A stretch of 64,000 nucleotides of DNA. Origin: JAFNAG01 sp963721405. GTDB taxonomy: Bacteria; Acidobacteriota; UBA6911. Shown piece by piece: positions 15,386-24,470 of this stretch. The stretch's first letter is position 1. Each line of letters opens with the position of its first letter. Position numbers and translations under genes: made by a program. Location: assembly GCA_963721405.1 (NCBI GenBank), contig CAVRJA010000014.1, positions 310,001-374,000 on the forward strand, written 5' to 3'. The notes below the pieces were generated by a model. The model was given only the letters and a program-made list of their open reading frames with translations. It was not told where the DNA came from and ran no database searches.

Positions 15386-18370
15386 ATGTCTGCCTTCGCC
15401 CATTTGCATGTGCATTCGAATTACTCCTTCTGCCGGGGCGCAAACCGGATCGAGAGCCTCGTCGACGCGGCGCTGGCGCGCGGCATGCGGACGATGGCCC
15501 TGACCGACACCAAGGGCGTGTACGGGCTGGTCTGGTTCCTGCAGTGCGCGGCCGAGCGCGGCCTGCGCCCGATTGTCGGCGCCGAACTGCGCACCGGCAG
15601 CGGACGCGCGGTGATTCTGGCGCGCGACCGCGAAGGGTACGCGACGGTATGCCGGCTGATATCGCGGCAGCACCTGGACCCGGGGTTTGACTTGTGCCGG
15701 GCGCTGCAGGCGGACCGCGAGCACGTCTTCGTCCTCAGCGATCATCTGCCGTTGCTCGAGGCGCTCGGCCGGCAGAACGGCGCGGCGCAGCTTTACGTGG
15801 AGTTGAACGACCCCGCCGCGGAGCCGGCGCTCGCCGCCTTCTCGCGCGCAAGCGGGATCCCGGTGGTGGCGACGAACGACGTTTATTTTGTCGACCCGGC
15901 CGATTTCCGCATGCACCGGCTGCTGCGCGCCATCGACCTGAACACCTGCCTGTCGCGCATCCCACGAGAGGAGCTGGCGGGCGAGGACCGCTGGCTGAAG
16001 CCGCCGGATGCGATGGCGCGCCGCTACCCGCACCTGACCCGGGCGCTGGAAAACAGCCTGAGGATCGCGGACGAATGCTCGGCGAACATCGGCATCGGCG
16101 AGCCGAAGTTTCCCGACTTCGAGACTCCGGATGGATCGGATTCCTTCGAGTATTTGCGGGAAGAATGTTACCGCGGCGCCGAGCGGCGCTACGGCGAGCT
16201 GTCGGAGTCGGTGGTGAAGCGGCTCGAGCGGGAGCTGGCGATCATCCGGGACAAGGGATTCGCCCCGTATTTCCTGGTGGTGCGCGACATCGTGCAGCAG
16301 TCGGCGCGCACCTGCGGCCGCGGGTCGGCGGCGGCGAGCCTGGTCTCCTACTGCCTGGGGATCACGCACGTGGAGCCGATCACGCACAACCTGTTCTTCG
16401 AGCGCTTCCTCAACGAGGGGCGCACGGACCCGCCCGACATCGACGTCGATTTCCCCTGGGACGAGCGCGACGGCATCCTCGACTACGTTTTCCGCAAGTA
16501 CGGCGAAGAGCGGACCGCGATGATCTCCAACCACGTGGGATTCCGCGCCCGCGCAGGCGTGCGGGAAGTGGCCAAGGTGTACGGCCTGCCGGACCAGGAG
16601 ATCAAGAGCGTCACCGAGCGCATGGGTTACTACTGGTCGATCCGCCACCTGCCGGAATTCCTGGAGCACAGCCCCGTCTACAAAGACATGGAGCTGAAGG
16701 ACCCGTGGCCGGAGATCGTGGAACTGGCGGTCAAGCTCGACGGCTACCCGCGCAACCTGTCGGTGCACTGCGGGGGAGTGGTGATCGTCCCCGGCCGGAT
16801 CGACCGGCACGTGCCCGTCGAGCGGGCGCCCAAGGGGGTGCAGATCATCCAGTGGGAGAAAGACCAGGCCGAGGATGCGGGGCTGGTGAAGATCGACCTG
16901 CTGGGGAACCGGTCGCTGGCGGTGATCCGCGACGCGCTGGCCGCGGTCAAAGAGAATTACGGGGTCGCGATCGACTACGGCGTGTGGGACCCGACAACGG
17001 ATCCCGAGACGCAGGAGTTGATCTGCAAGGGAGACACGGTGGGCGTCTTTTACGTCGAGTCGCCCGCGATGCGGCAGCTGCAGCTGAAATGCCGCCGCGG
17101 GGATTTCGATCACCTCGTGATCCACAGCTCGATCATCCGCCCCGCGGCCAACAAGTACATCCGCGAGTATGTCCGGCGGCTGCGCGGGGGCGAGTGGCAG
17201 CCGCTGCACCCGATCATGGACGAGGTCCTGGGCGAGACCTACGGCATCATGGTCTACCAGGAGGATGTCTCGCGGATCGCGATGGCGATGGCGGGCTTCG
17301 GCGCCGTGGACGCCGACCTGCTGCGGAAGATCCTGTCGAAGAAGCGGGCGGGGAAGAAGCTCGAGGACTACAGAGGGATGTTCTACCGCGGGGCGGCGGA
17401 GCGGGGCGTGGCGCGCGACGTCGTGGACCAGGTCTGGGAGATGATCCTCAGCTTTGCGGGCTACTCGTTCTGCAAGCCGCACTCGGCTTCGTACGCGCTC
17501 GTGTCCTACAAGTCGGGCTGGCTGCGGGCGCACTACCCGGCCGAGTTCATCGCGGCGGTGCTCACCAACCAGGGGGGGTACTACTCGGCGTTCGCCTACG
17601 TTTCGGAGGCGCGCCGCATGGGGCTGAAGGTGCTGCTGCCGGACGTGAATGAAAGCCGGAAGGAGTACTGGGGGAAGGACCGGACGGTGCGGGTGGGGCT
17701 GATGCAGCTGAAGGGGCTGCGGGAAACGGGGATGGAGGCGCTGCTGGAGGAGAGGAAAAAGCGGCCGTTCGCGTCGCTCGAGGATTTCCTCGGCCGCGTC
17801 GACATCGACCCGTCCGACGTGAAGATTCTGATCAAGGCCGGCGCCATGGACGGCATCGCCGGGGGCGCGACGCGGCCCGAGATGATCTGGAAGACGCTGG
17901 CGTGGCACGAGACGAAGGCGGCGCGGCGCGCGGTGGCGCGTTCGCTCTTCCAGGACATCGCCGCGGTGGAGCCGCCGCGCGTGCCCGAGTACAGCGCGCG
18001 CACGGTCCTGGAGCACGAGCTGGAGACGCTCGATTTTCTGATCAGCCGGCACCCGCTGGCGCTCTACAAGGAGCCGCTGGCGCGCCTGCGGCACGTGCGC
18101 GGGGCCGACCTGGGGAAGCACGTGGGGCAGCGCGTGACGACGATCGGCTGGTGGGTGACGGGCAAGGTGGTGACGACCAAGGAGGAAGAGCCGATGGAGT
18201 TCATCAGCTTCGAGGACACGAGCGCGCTCTACGAGACGACGTTCTTCCCGCAGACCTACGCCCGCTTCTGCCACATGCTCAACCGCTCCCGCCCATATGT
18301 CCTGACAGGCCTGGTCGAGGAAGACTTCGGCGCCGTCACCCTGACCGTCGATTCTGTGCAGTTCCTGTAA
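15386..18370 (+). CDS. Error-prone DNA polymerase III alpha subunit (DnaE2/ImuC-like)
   Basis: 994 residues. The PHP domain begins with HLHVHS (6-11); the next PHP motif reads TDTKGVYG, where many alpha subunits have TDH, so a full metal site is doubtful. The polymerase domain has RGSAAASLVSYCLG, the catalytic PDIDVDF (about 350-356) and KIDLLGN (about 501-507), then a helix-hairpin-helix region and an OB fold to the end. The length, without the long C-terminal part of replicative DnaE1, and the adjacent ImuB-like gene point to the translesion polymerase of a mutasome. The ATG lies inside a repeat array, with no strong ribosome binding site. Confidence 0.88.
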   Translation: MSAFAHLHVHSNYSFCRGANRIESLVDAALARGMRTMALTDTKGVYGLVWFLQCAAERGLRPIVGAELRTGSGRAVILARDREGYATVCRLISRQHLDPGFDLCRALQADREHVFVLSDHLPLLEALGRQNGAAQLYVELNDPAAEPALAAFSRASGIPVVATNDVYFVDPADFRMHRLLRAIDLNTCLSRIPREELAGEDRWLKPPDAMARRYPHLTRALENSLRIADECSANIGIGEPKFPDFETPDGSDSFEYLREECYRGAERRYGELSESVVKRLERELAIIRDKGFAPYFLVVRDIVQQSARTCGRGSAAASLVSYCLGITHVEPITHNLFFERFLNEGRTDPPDIDVDFPWDERDGILDYVFRKYGEERTAMISNHVGFRARAGVREVAKVYGLPDQEIKSVTERMGYYWSIRHLPEFLEHSPVYKDMELKDPWPEIVELAVKLDGYPRNLSVHCGGVVIVPGRIDRHVPVERAPKGVQIIQWEKDQAEDAGLVKIDLLGNRSLAVIRDALAAVKENYGVAIDYGVWDPTTDPETQELICKGDTVGVFYVESPAMRQLQLKCRRGDFDHLVIHSSIIRPAANKYIREYVRRLRGGEWQPLHPIMDEVLGETYGIMVYQEDVSRIAMAMAGFGAVDADLLRKILSKKRAGKKLEDYRGMFYRGAAERGVARDVVDQVWEMILSFAGYSFCKPHSASYALVSYKSGWLRAHYPAEFIAAVLTNQGGYYSAFAYVSEARRMGLKVLLPDVNESRKEYWGKDRTVRVGLMQLKGLRETGMEALLEERKKRPFASLEDFLGRVDIDPSDVKILIKAGAMDGIAGGATRPEMIWKTLAWHETKAARRAVARSLFQDIAAVEPPRVPEYSARTVLEHELETLDFLISRHPLALYKEPLARLRHVRGADLGKHVGQRVTTIGWWVTGKVVTTKEEEPMEFISFEDTSALYETTFFPQTYARFCHMLNRSRPYVLTGLVEEDFGAVTLTVDSVQFL

Positions 18371-18420
18371 AAGGCCTGCGATCCAGGCACCTCTGGAAAA
18401 AGGTCCCGCCGGTAAGAATA

Positions 18421-18740
18421 GGATGTGCCGATTGCCGCAGGAATTGCGCTCGAGGAAGGCATCGTATTGCGACCCTTAACGAGAGGCGCATGGAATAAAC
18501 TATGTCTGATCGCTGCCAAATATGGCGCTTAGGCAACGCATTGCAATGGGATTCTGAATGATCCGCTGCCATGAACAGGCTCTGTCCGATCGCTGCCAAG
18601 GATGGCGCTCAAGCAATGCATCGTATTGGGACTCTGCAAGGTCCGCCGCACTGAACAGGGTGTTTTCGATCGTTGCTGAGAATGGCGATTAAGCAATGCA
18701 TCGTATTGGGACCCTGAAAGGGTCCAGCAGGAAAGCCCAG
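18421..18740. repeat. Degenerate tandem repeat, 80-bp period, about four units
   Basis: Units begin at 18421, 18501, 18581 and 18661. The last three share the GATCG(C/T)TGC core, a GGCG(A/C)TTAAGCAA-type core and ATTGGGA near the middle; the first is more diverged. There is no gene inside. Confidence 0.7.
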
Positions 18741-18755
18741 GGCGTAAGCCCTGGG
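18710..18755. repeat. Dispersed palindromic element (copy 2)
   Basis: GACCCTGAAAGGGTCC followed by CAGGAAAGCCCAGGGC and GCCCTGGG, the same order of parts as at 3401-3485 with a shorter loop. It overlaps the end of the 80-bp repeat array. Confidence 0.7.
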
Positions 18756-18913
18756 ATTACGAATGGCCCGCAAACGAGCCCTGCAGGGGCGGAACAGGAT
18801 GTGTGCCGCATTGTCATGGCTGACCTCAGTGTCCGCTCATGACTGCCAAGAAATTCGCGATCATGCCCACGCCGATAGTGCCGTGGTCAAAGGGAATCGT
18901 ACAGGTCAGCTTC

Positions 18914-19482
18914 TCAGGCGAACACGGCAGAAAGCGGCAGGTTCAGGTCAGGCAGGAGCGGCGAGTAAAGGCAATCCCGTTTCCCGTAGCTTCCGGCCGA
19001 ACGATAACCGGCCTCGGTCCATACGAGAACCTCGGCTGTTTCTGCCTCCGGGTCCACGATCCAGTATTCCTGAATCCCGAAACGGGCGTAGGTTTTTCTC
19101 TTGAGCTCGAGGTCTTTGTTTGGCTGCCGGGCGAGAGAATCTCTATGACCATGTCCGGCGCATCCTTGATGTTGGCCTCGCCGATTATGGCCAGGCGTTC
19201 TTTGCGAACGAAGAGCAAGTCGGGCTGGACCACGTTTTCATCGGAGAGGATCACGTCGCACGGCCCAACCAGCATCTCGCCCAAATCCCCGGCCTCGATG
19301 TGCCGGAGGAGAGCAACGGTGAGTCTCTGCGACACGCGTTGATGCCTGATGTTAGGGGCGGGAACCAAGAGGAGCTCTCCGTCGAGGATTTCGAAGCGTT
19401 TGTCCTCGGGGAGCAGGAGGTAGTCGTTGTAGGTGTACCGAACCTTTGCCTGTCTAATGGCCATCTTCGACATTACCATCAT
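18914..19482 (-). pseudogene. Uma2-family (DUF820) nuclease-like gene with a frameshift
   Basis: The first frame (from 19482) encodes YTYNDYLLLPEDKRFEILDG, a VQPDLLFV motif and VIEILSPGSQT, the PD-(D/E)xK-type core of Uma2 proteins. At about 19115-19122 the frame is lost. In the neighbouring frame the expected rest of the family follows without a gap: KDLELKRKTYARFGIQEYW, IVDPEAETAEVLVW and a C-terminus ending LPLSAVFA at 18914. A single missing base after the SPGSQT codons explains this. It may be a true pseudogene or a sequencing error. Uma2 function is unclear in general. Confidence 0.85.
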
Positions 19483-19637
19483 CCCCGCGGGCTTTCAATC
19501 CGGCCACCCATGTTGTTTCACCCGTCGCGGATTTATTTCACAGAAAAAGGCGTACCCAAAAACTCTGCCTGCGGTGACGAAGGAACTTCGTTCGAGGTCA
19601 TTTTCGGGGGCCACCCGTTCTGCAAGCCTTGCTCAGG

Positions 19638-19775
19638 TTTGAGGAACGAGCGCGCTCCACGAAAGGACGTTTTTCCTGCAGACCCACGCACGCTTCTTCC
19701 CCGATGTGCTCTCCGGCCTGGTGGGGAGGACTTCGGCGCCGTCGCCCCGGCCGTAAACTCCTGCGCTTCCCTGGT
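19638..19775 (+). pseudogene. Decayed fragment of a dnaE 3' end
   Basis: Translation gives TSALHERTFFLQTHARFF, then VLSGLV, closely matching TSALYETTFFPQTYARFC and VLTGLVEEDFGAV at the end of the DnaE2-like gene 1.3 kb upstream. The copy has lost a stretch of about 20 bases and is frameshifted at GGGGAGGACTTCGGCGCCG. There is no reading frame. Confidence 0.8.
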
Positions 19776-19782
19776 CATCTTC

Positions 19783-19817
19783 AGAGGGCGCAGAAAATTT
19801 GTTTCTATGCGCCCTCT
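19783..19817. terminator. Hairpin near the end of the wzz-like gene
   Basis: A perfect 10-bp stem, AGAGGGCGCA with TGCGCCCTCT, around a 15-base A/T-rich loop, placed about 50 bases beyond the stop codon of the minus-strand chain-length gene. Confidence 0.5.
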
Positions 19818-19863
19818 TCGCGATCCATCCTCAGATCAAGAGTTCTGCCCAAGGCATGTAAGA

Positions 19864-21291
19864 TTACGCCGACGCTCGCGCTTTCAGGTAGAGGTGTTCC
19901 ACCCCTAGGAGCACTACAGCGAGGAAGACGCTTAGAAAAGCGATTGCAGAGAAGGCCATGAATGGCGAATAGACATCACGAACCAGCACTGGCGATTGTT
20001 TGACTACCACCAGGCTCGTGACCGTGGCTACCAGATATTTTTCGAGGAGGCGATCATAGTCTTCGATGATTCCCTTCAGCTCTCCGGAAAGAGTAGTGAG
20101 GAGACCCTTATAAACGGGAGGCAACGAACCGGGAGCAGAATCAGTGGATTTTGGCAGCCAGGCAAGCTGTTTTTCCAGGCGCGCCTTCTCCGCTTCCATG
20201 AGCTGAACCTGTTCCTGAAGTTTGGAAATGCGCTCGACGACAGGCCCCACATAATCGCTCTTCACCAGCCTGTCCAGAGCGCTCGCATCGACGACGGGCA
20301 GGCCTTCTTTGTTGTTCAACTGGCTGGCGAGGAGAGCTTTAGGCCGGTCGATGACCTCCAGGAGCCGCACCGCTTCGCCGGCCTCCTGTGACTTCTGTTT
20401 TATCTGAATCTCGAGATCCTGGATGCGATATTGGATACGCTGGGCAACCACCTCTTTGTTGCTGACCAGGCGCCCCTGATAGGTAAGCGCTTGCAAGGCC
20501 TGGAGTCGCGTCCGCTCCCAGGTGTCGAGTTTTTGCTTGATCTCCCGGAAAGCGAGCTGATAGCTGGCGTCCTGAAATTGTGTCGACTCCTCGATCAGGT
20601 CTTTTATTTTTTCGCTCAGCGAATTGTAAGTTTCGAGGAACAGATCGGGGATGTCCCAGTAATCGTAGCTGCCTGCAAGTTTTTCGTAGTCGATGTTTGA
20701 GGAGTAGATAAATCCCCCAGCTGACTCTTGATCAAACTTCAGGCTCTCCTGGTAACGTTTTACGACACTATCGAACAGCCTGATGCGTTCGTTGTCTGTC
20801 AAACCTCCTACTGCGATGGTGATCTTGAATTCGCTGGGAAAATATTCTTCCTTCTTCGCTCCGGCTTGCTCCTGCTTTTTCCAGCGACCTTGGATATCAC
20901 CCGGAATAATGGGGGAAATGTAGATATGAGAAGTCAGATCCCTCAAGGGGAGGCGCTCTGTGGATATTGCAGTATCATCCAAAGCCTTGGAGAGCACGCT
21001 AGGGCTCCGGAAGTCCTCGACCGAGAACTTCCTGCCGCTCGGGTACTCACTTTTCTCGATCCCGCGGAAACTGAGGCCTAGCGTTCCCTCCACGGTTTTC
21101 TGAGTCCTATAATATGAGGAAAGGAAAGCCAGGGCCCCGAGGCCAAAAATCACCATGACGTGAAACACGAACTTGACCCGCCGCTCATAAAGAAAACGGA
21201 GCGCATCCACCAATCCGGGTTCCTGTGGTCCGGTTTCAAATTGGTCCGCGCTCAGGATCTCTTGCTGCGGATCTTGCTCCTGCTGATTCAT
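19864..21291 (-). CDS. Wzz-like polysaccharide chain-length determinant
   Basis: 475 residues. One membrane helix near the N-terminus (about 38-60), a large periplasmic region with long coiled coils, and a second membrane helix near 445-465: the layout of polysaccharide co-polymerases. No C-terminal tyrosine-kinase domain is present, so it resembles Wzz rather than Wzc. It should set polymer length together with a Wzy polymerase. ATG 21291 is preferred because GGGAGGAG lies just upstream; an ATG 18 bases earlier lacks that. It points away from the rest of the polysaccharide genes, so it has its own promoter region in the gap upstream. Confidence 0.8.
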   Translation of the reverse strand: MNQQEQDPQQEILSADQFETGPQEPGLVDALRFLYERRVKFVFHVMVIFGLGALAFLSSYYRTQKTVEGTLGLSFRGIEKSEYPSGRKFSVEDFRSPSVLSKALDDTAISTERLPLRDLTSHIYISPIIPGDIQGRWKKQEQAGAKKEEYFPSEFKITIAVGGLTDNERIRLFDSVVKRYQESLKFDQESAGGFIYSSNIDYEKLAGSYDYWDIPDLFLETYNSLSEKIKDLIEESTQFQDASYQLAFREIKQKLDTWERTRLQALQALTYQGRLVSNKEVVAQRIQYRIQDLEIQIKQKSQEAGEAVRLLEVIDRPKALLASQLNNKEGLPVVDASALDRLVKSDYVGPVVERISKLQEQVQLMEAEKARLEKQLAWLPKSTDSAPGSLPPVYKGLLTTLSGELKGIIEDYDRLLEKYLVATVTSLVVVKQSPVLVRDVYSPFMAFSAIAFLSVFLAVVLLGVEHLYLKARASA

Positions 21292-21932
21292 CTGCTCCTC
21301 CCTTCCCATTACTCCCAGATTGGCGTTCCAACGAATCCAGACGTTTGGGAATGGCTCAACTCTGTAATGGAATTATCGCGATTTCTTCAACGTCCAAAGC
21401 GCGAACCGCTCTGAGATGTACGCGTGCTGTCGCCTTTCGGGTCAGATTCCATGTGGCGGATGACCGTCGTGAGACCATCCCCGTGAGAGGATGAAATTTA
21501 GTTCTTATACGCTCCCGCTGTCAACACACAACTGCCCCGAGAGGGGGTCGGGAACGGATTGCCAGACGCGTTATAGCATGAATTTCGCCTATCTGCAGGA
21601 TGCGGACTCATGGTAATGTAACAACTCGGCTACATTTGAGTTGGAATGCAAGACGTGAACCCCTAACATCCGCACTCTTAGTACATACTATCAATTAAGT
21701 CTTGCATTTACCGCTATTTACGCCAACTCGCTCGCTGTGGGTGAAGGGGCGAAGCTATCTCACCCACGTGAATCCCATACTGGGAGGTGGTTTAAATGCT
21801 CCGCGCGAATTTCTAATAAAAGAAACTTCGGCAGTCTCGACGGAGTTCAAAATGAATTTTGAAGCAGTTTCCTGCGGGTCTCAGAGGCGAAAGGGGTTCG
21901 ATCAGACGCACTTTTTCTTAGCTCCATCTTCA
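21292..21932. other. Non-coding gap upstream of the wzz-like gene
   Basis: No gene seen. The region is AT-richer than its surroundings and must contain the promoter of the wzz-like gene. A small hairpin (TGGGTGA with TCTCACCCA, about 21738-21766) is the only clear structure. Confidence 0.5.
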
Positions 21933-23779
21933 TCAAGCGGCGGAAACAAAAGGCGTAAGGTGGGACGGAACCTCGGGAGGAAAAAGCTGATCGAGCCAGG
22001 CCTTGTCACCGGTGTACTTGAACTTCCTTTCCTTCACGGTCACATCGATGGCAAAGCGGACGACGCGGTCAATCAAGGTGGTCATGACACCCATGAGCGA
22101 TTCCATGGACGCCCGGCGAAGAGAACGCACGGAGGGATTTCGGAGGATGGCGTTGTCCTCCTTGAGAGTGCTGTTGGTTTTTCGGATGCCGATCGCAGAC
22201 AGTGCAATTGGCGGTAACGTTCCGTTCCTCTGGGGATTTCCAGAAGCAGGCGGGGTCGCTCGGCAATTGGGACATGGGTGGAGAAGCCGAGCAGTTTGGA
22301 TCGATGGGGGCAGTTCCGGTAGAGTTCGAGAATGGTCGGGTCTTTGGACTTGACACACTGCTTGAAGCAGGAAAAGGAAAGCCTTTGAGCGGCGGCATCA
22401 AATCCATTGGGACGCATGGGAAGGCTGCAATATGAAACGAAGGGCCAGCCGTTGCGGTCATAGCCATGTTGGAGAAGGGCTTCGCGGACGAGTTTTTCGT
22501 TTCGGGGATTGTAATCGATCAGAGGAATGGCGCCCTGCTTGCGGGCAAATGCGTAGTTATGAAGCTCATCGTATTTGGCATCGAGCAGATGAATCTGGGG
22601 ATCGACGGCAATGAAACTTGCGGATTTGTTCCTGCAAGGAGATAAAGGTATTCCCTTCCTGGGCATTGCCGGCAATGGTGATGCAGCCGACGGGAAGTTC
22701 GATGCCCAAGTGAGGTTCGATGGAAGTGACGATGATGGCGTTATAGCCGAAGATCTTTTCGGTTTTGTCCGGGTTGGAAGGATTGCGGCGTACGCCGATG
22801 CGGGCGTCTCGGTCGTAAGGGAGCTTGGGGCAGCGGAAACGAACCAAATCTGGAGTTTCTCCAAGAAAGGAAGAAACCAGGATTTCATGGATGTTGGACT
22901 CTCGAAATCTGAGAACCAAGCCGAGTTTGGTCAGTGGCTCCTCGACGCGAAAGAACTTGAGGTTGTTGCTGTCGATGGCGGAGAGTTCTTTGGAGGCGTT
23001 TTCGAGGGAGAAGGAAAGGATCGTGATTTTGGCGCGTTTGATGTCCTTAGGAAAGTTGGCATTGGGGCATTCGGTTCGGACGCGGCATTCTTTGCCGAGG
23101 ACGATCTGAGCGGGATCCTGGATTCGGCAGAGCACGCGGTCACGCACCTTCTGGACAAAATTATCGACGGTGATCGAGGCGCAGGAGTTGTTGAAGTGGC
23201 AACAGCCGCGGTAACGTGCGGCGGAGGGAACAGGGTGCCGTCGGTGGCCTGGACACGATAGCTGAGGAATCCGAGCTTTTCGACGAGGGAAACGAGGGTG
23301 TGGAAGAGTTCCAGGTAACGGCTCTCTCCGAGGCGGCCGCGGAAGTTGGTAAGGGTGGCGCGGCAGGGGATGGAATCTTCACGCAGCCCGGCAAGGGTGC
23401 GATAGGGTTGACCCAGATCGGGATCGCGCAGGATCGAGCAGAAGTGTTTGGTGTCGGCGATTTTGTCGAGATAGCGGCAGAGGTCGAGGACGAAGAGCGA
23501 GACGGGATCGTAGCAAGGAGCGCCGAAGATGGAGTAGGCGTCGGCGGCGACGGAGCGGACGAAGGAGAAATCGATGAGAGCGGCGACGAGTTGAGAGAGT
23601 CCGCCGCGGACGGATCCGTCGTCGTTGACCTGGACGAATTGGGGATGGAATTGATAGCGGGAGAGCCAGCGGGATTCTTCCTTGGGAAACGGATTGGCGT
23701 GGGCCCAGTTGACGGCGTGATTGATTTCCTTGAGCTTTGCGATTATATTGTCAATCGAGAACTGGGTGAGATCAATCAC
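21933..23779 (-). pseudogene. Decayed DDE-type transposase, copy 1
   Basis: The protein can be followed through four reading frames: MIDLTQFSIDNIIAKL to ATDGTLF in the first (from 23779), then the AIDSNNLKFFRVEEPL region, then AVDPQIHLLDAKYDELHNYA through FKQCVKSKDP, and last NSTLKEDNAIL to the stop at 21933. The breaks lie near 23215, 22620 and 22190. The ATDGT and LLDAKYDE segments look like acidic catalytic motifs of a DDE transposase; the exact IS family was not identified. Remnants of the same protein lie at 27961-28518 and 31484-31699. A GGGTTTCCAG inverted repeat lies just upstream at about 23790-23845. Confidence 0.8.
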
Positions 23780-24430
23780 CTGGGAAGCTCCAGGGTTTCC
23801 AGAGAGAGGATACGGCCAAGTAACACACTCCCTGGAAACCCGTTTTTATTCTCCGGCCATCTTCATAAACAGACCCATATTCATAGCTTTACTTTTCACG
23901 GAATGGCCTCCTCCTCCACGCGCTCGATGAAGGTGGGAGCTACCGCGATCCGGAGTTGTTCGCGAGCATGATGGTTCTCCTCTTCTGCTTTCTTTACCCG
24001 ATCCGAAAACGAAGAGAATGTCTTACCGTTGACCGGCCAATCCCATGATTTCAAAGTGGAGCGAATGGCACAGATTGGCCGGTCGAACGGCGGGTTGACT
24101 GGTCCAATCCGGTGCCGGAGCTCAAGTAAATAGGGAAAAGTGGAGTGTAGGAGGCGGAGGTGATGGCATTGGCCAGTCAACCCGCAAAATATGCAGTCAG
24201 CTGAAGATATTTCAGAAGCTGGGTACCGAAGCGGTCCCGGATGATTCAGATTGCAGGGATCATTCGAAGAAGCTTTGCCGACACTTTGCCGCCCGGGCGA
24301 GCAGCGGAAGGATCGATCGGGGGGCAAAGCAGCGGATCCGAGGCGTGCCAACATTAGAAAAACCCACAATCGAGTGGGTTGAAATGCAATCCGAAGCCGC
24401 CGGATCTCATAGCATTCAGGACATATGGAG
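23780..24430. other. Mosaic spacer with mobile-element remnants
   Basis: It begins with an inverted repeat around GGGTTTCCAG. A minus-strand open stretch (24369-23896) ends in a plausible coiled-coil segment (FSDRVKKAEEENHHAREQL), but neither its start nor a family could be identified. The right end (about 24310-24430) is homologous to the 3' parts of the repeat modules at 32000-32290 and 33545-33823. Confidence 0.45.
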
Positions 24431-24445
24431 TTCTTAAATCACCTC
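24431..24445 (+). repeat. 15-bp cassette motif, copy a
   Basis: TTCTTAAATCACCTC, 25 bases upstream of the wzy-like gene. An exact inverted copy lies at 25909-25923, so the two bracket that gene. Confidence 0.8.
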
Positions 24446-24470
24446 AAGTGACGATTGACGCCAGAGGCGT

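Noticed and set aside
15383..18274. Minus-strand open frame of 963 codons opposite dnaE
   Set aside because: It mirrors the GC-rich dnaE gene, is rich in Arg, His and Leu, and has no family features; dnaE motifs are clear on the plus strand.
18421..18740. CRISPR array or rRNA-like repeat
   Set aside because: An 80-bp degenerate period with no constant repeat and variable spacer pattern.
19120..19908. Plus-strand open frame over the Uma2 gene and beyond
   Set aside because: It is antisense to Uma2 for its first half and the rest covers the dnaE fragment in a wrong frame.
22611..23971. Plus-strand open frames over the decayed transposase
   Set aside because: They are rich in Gly, Glu and Asp because they read the antisense of the transposase remnant.
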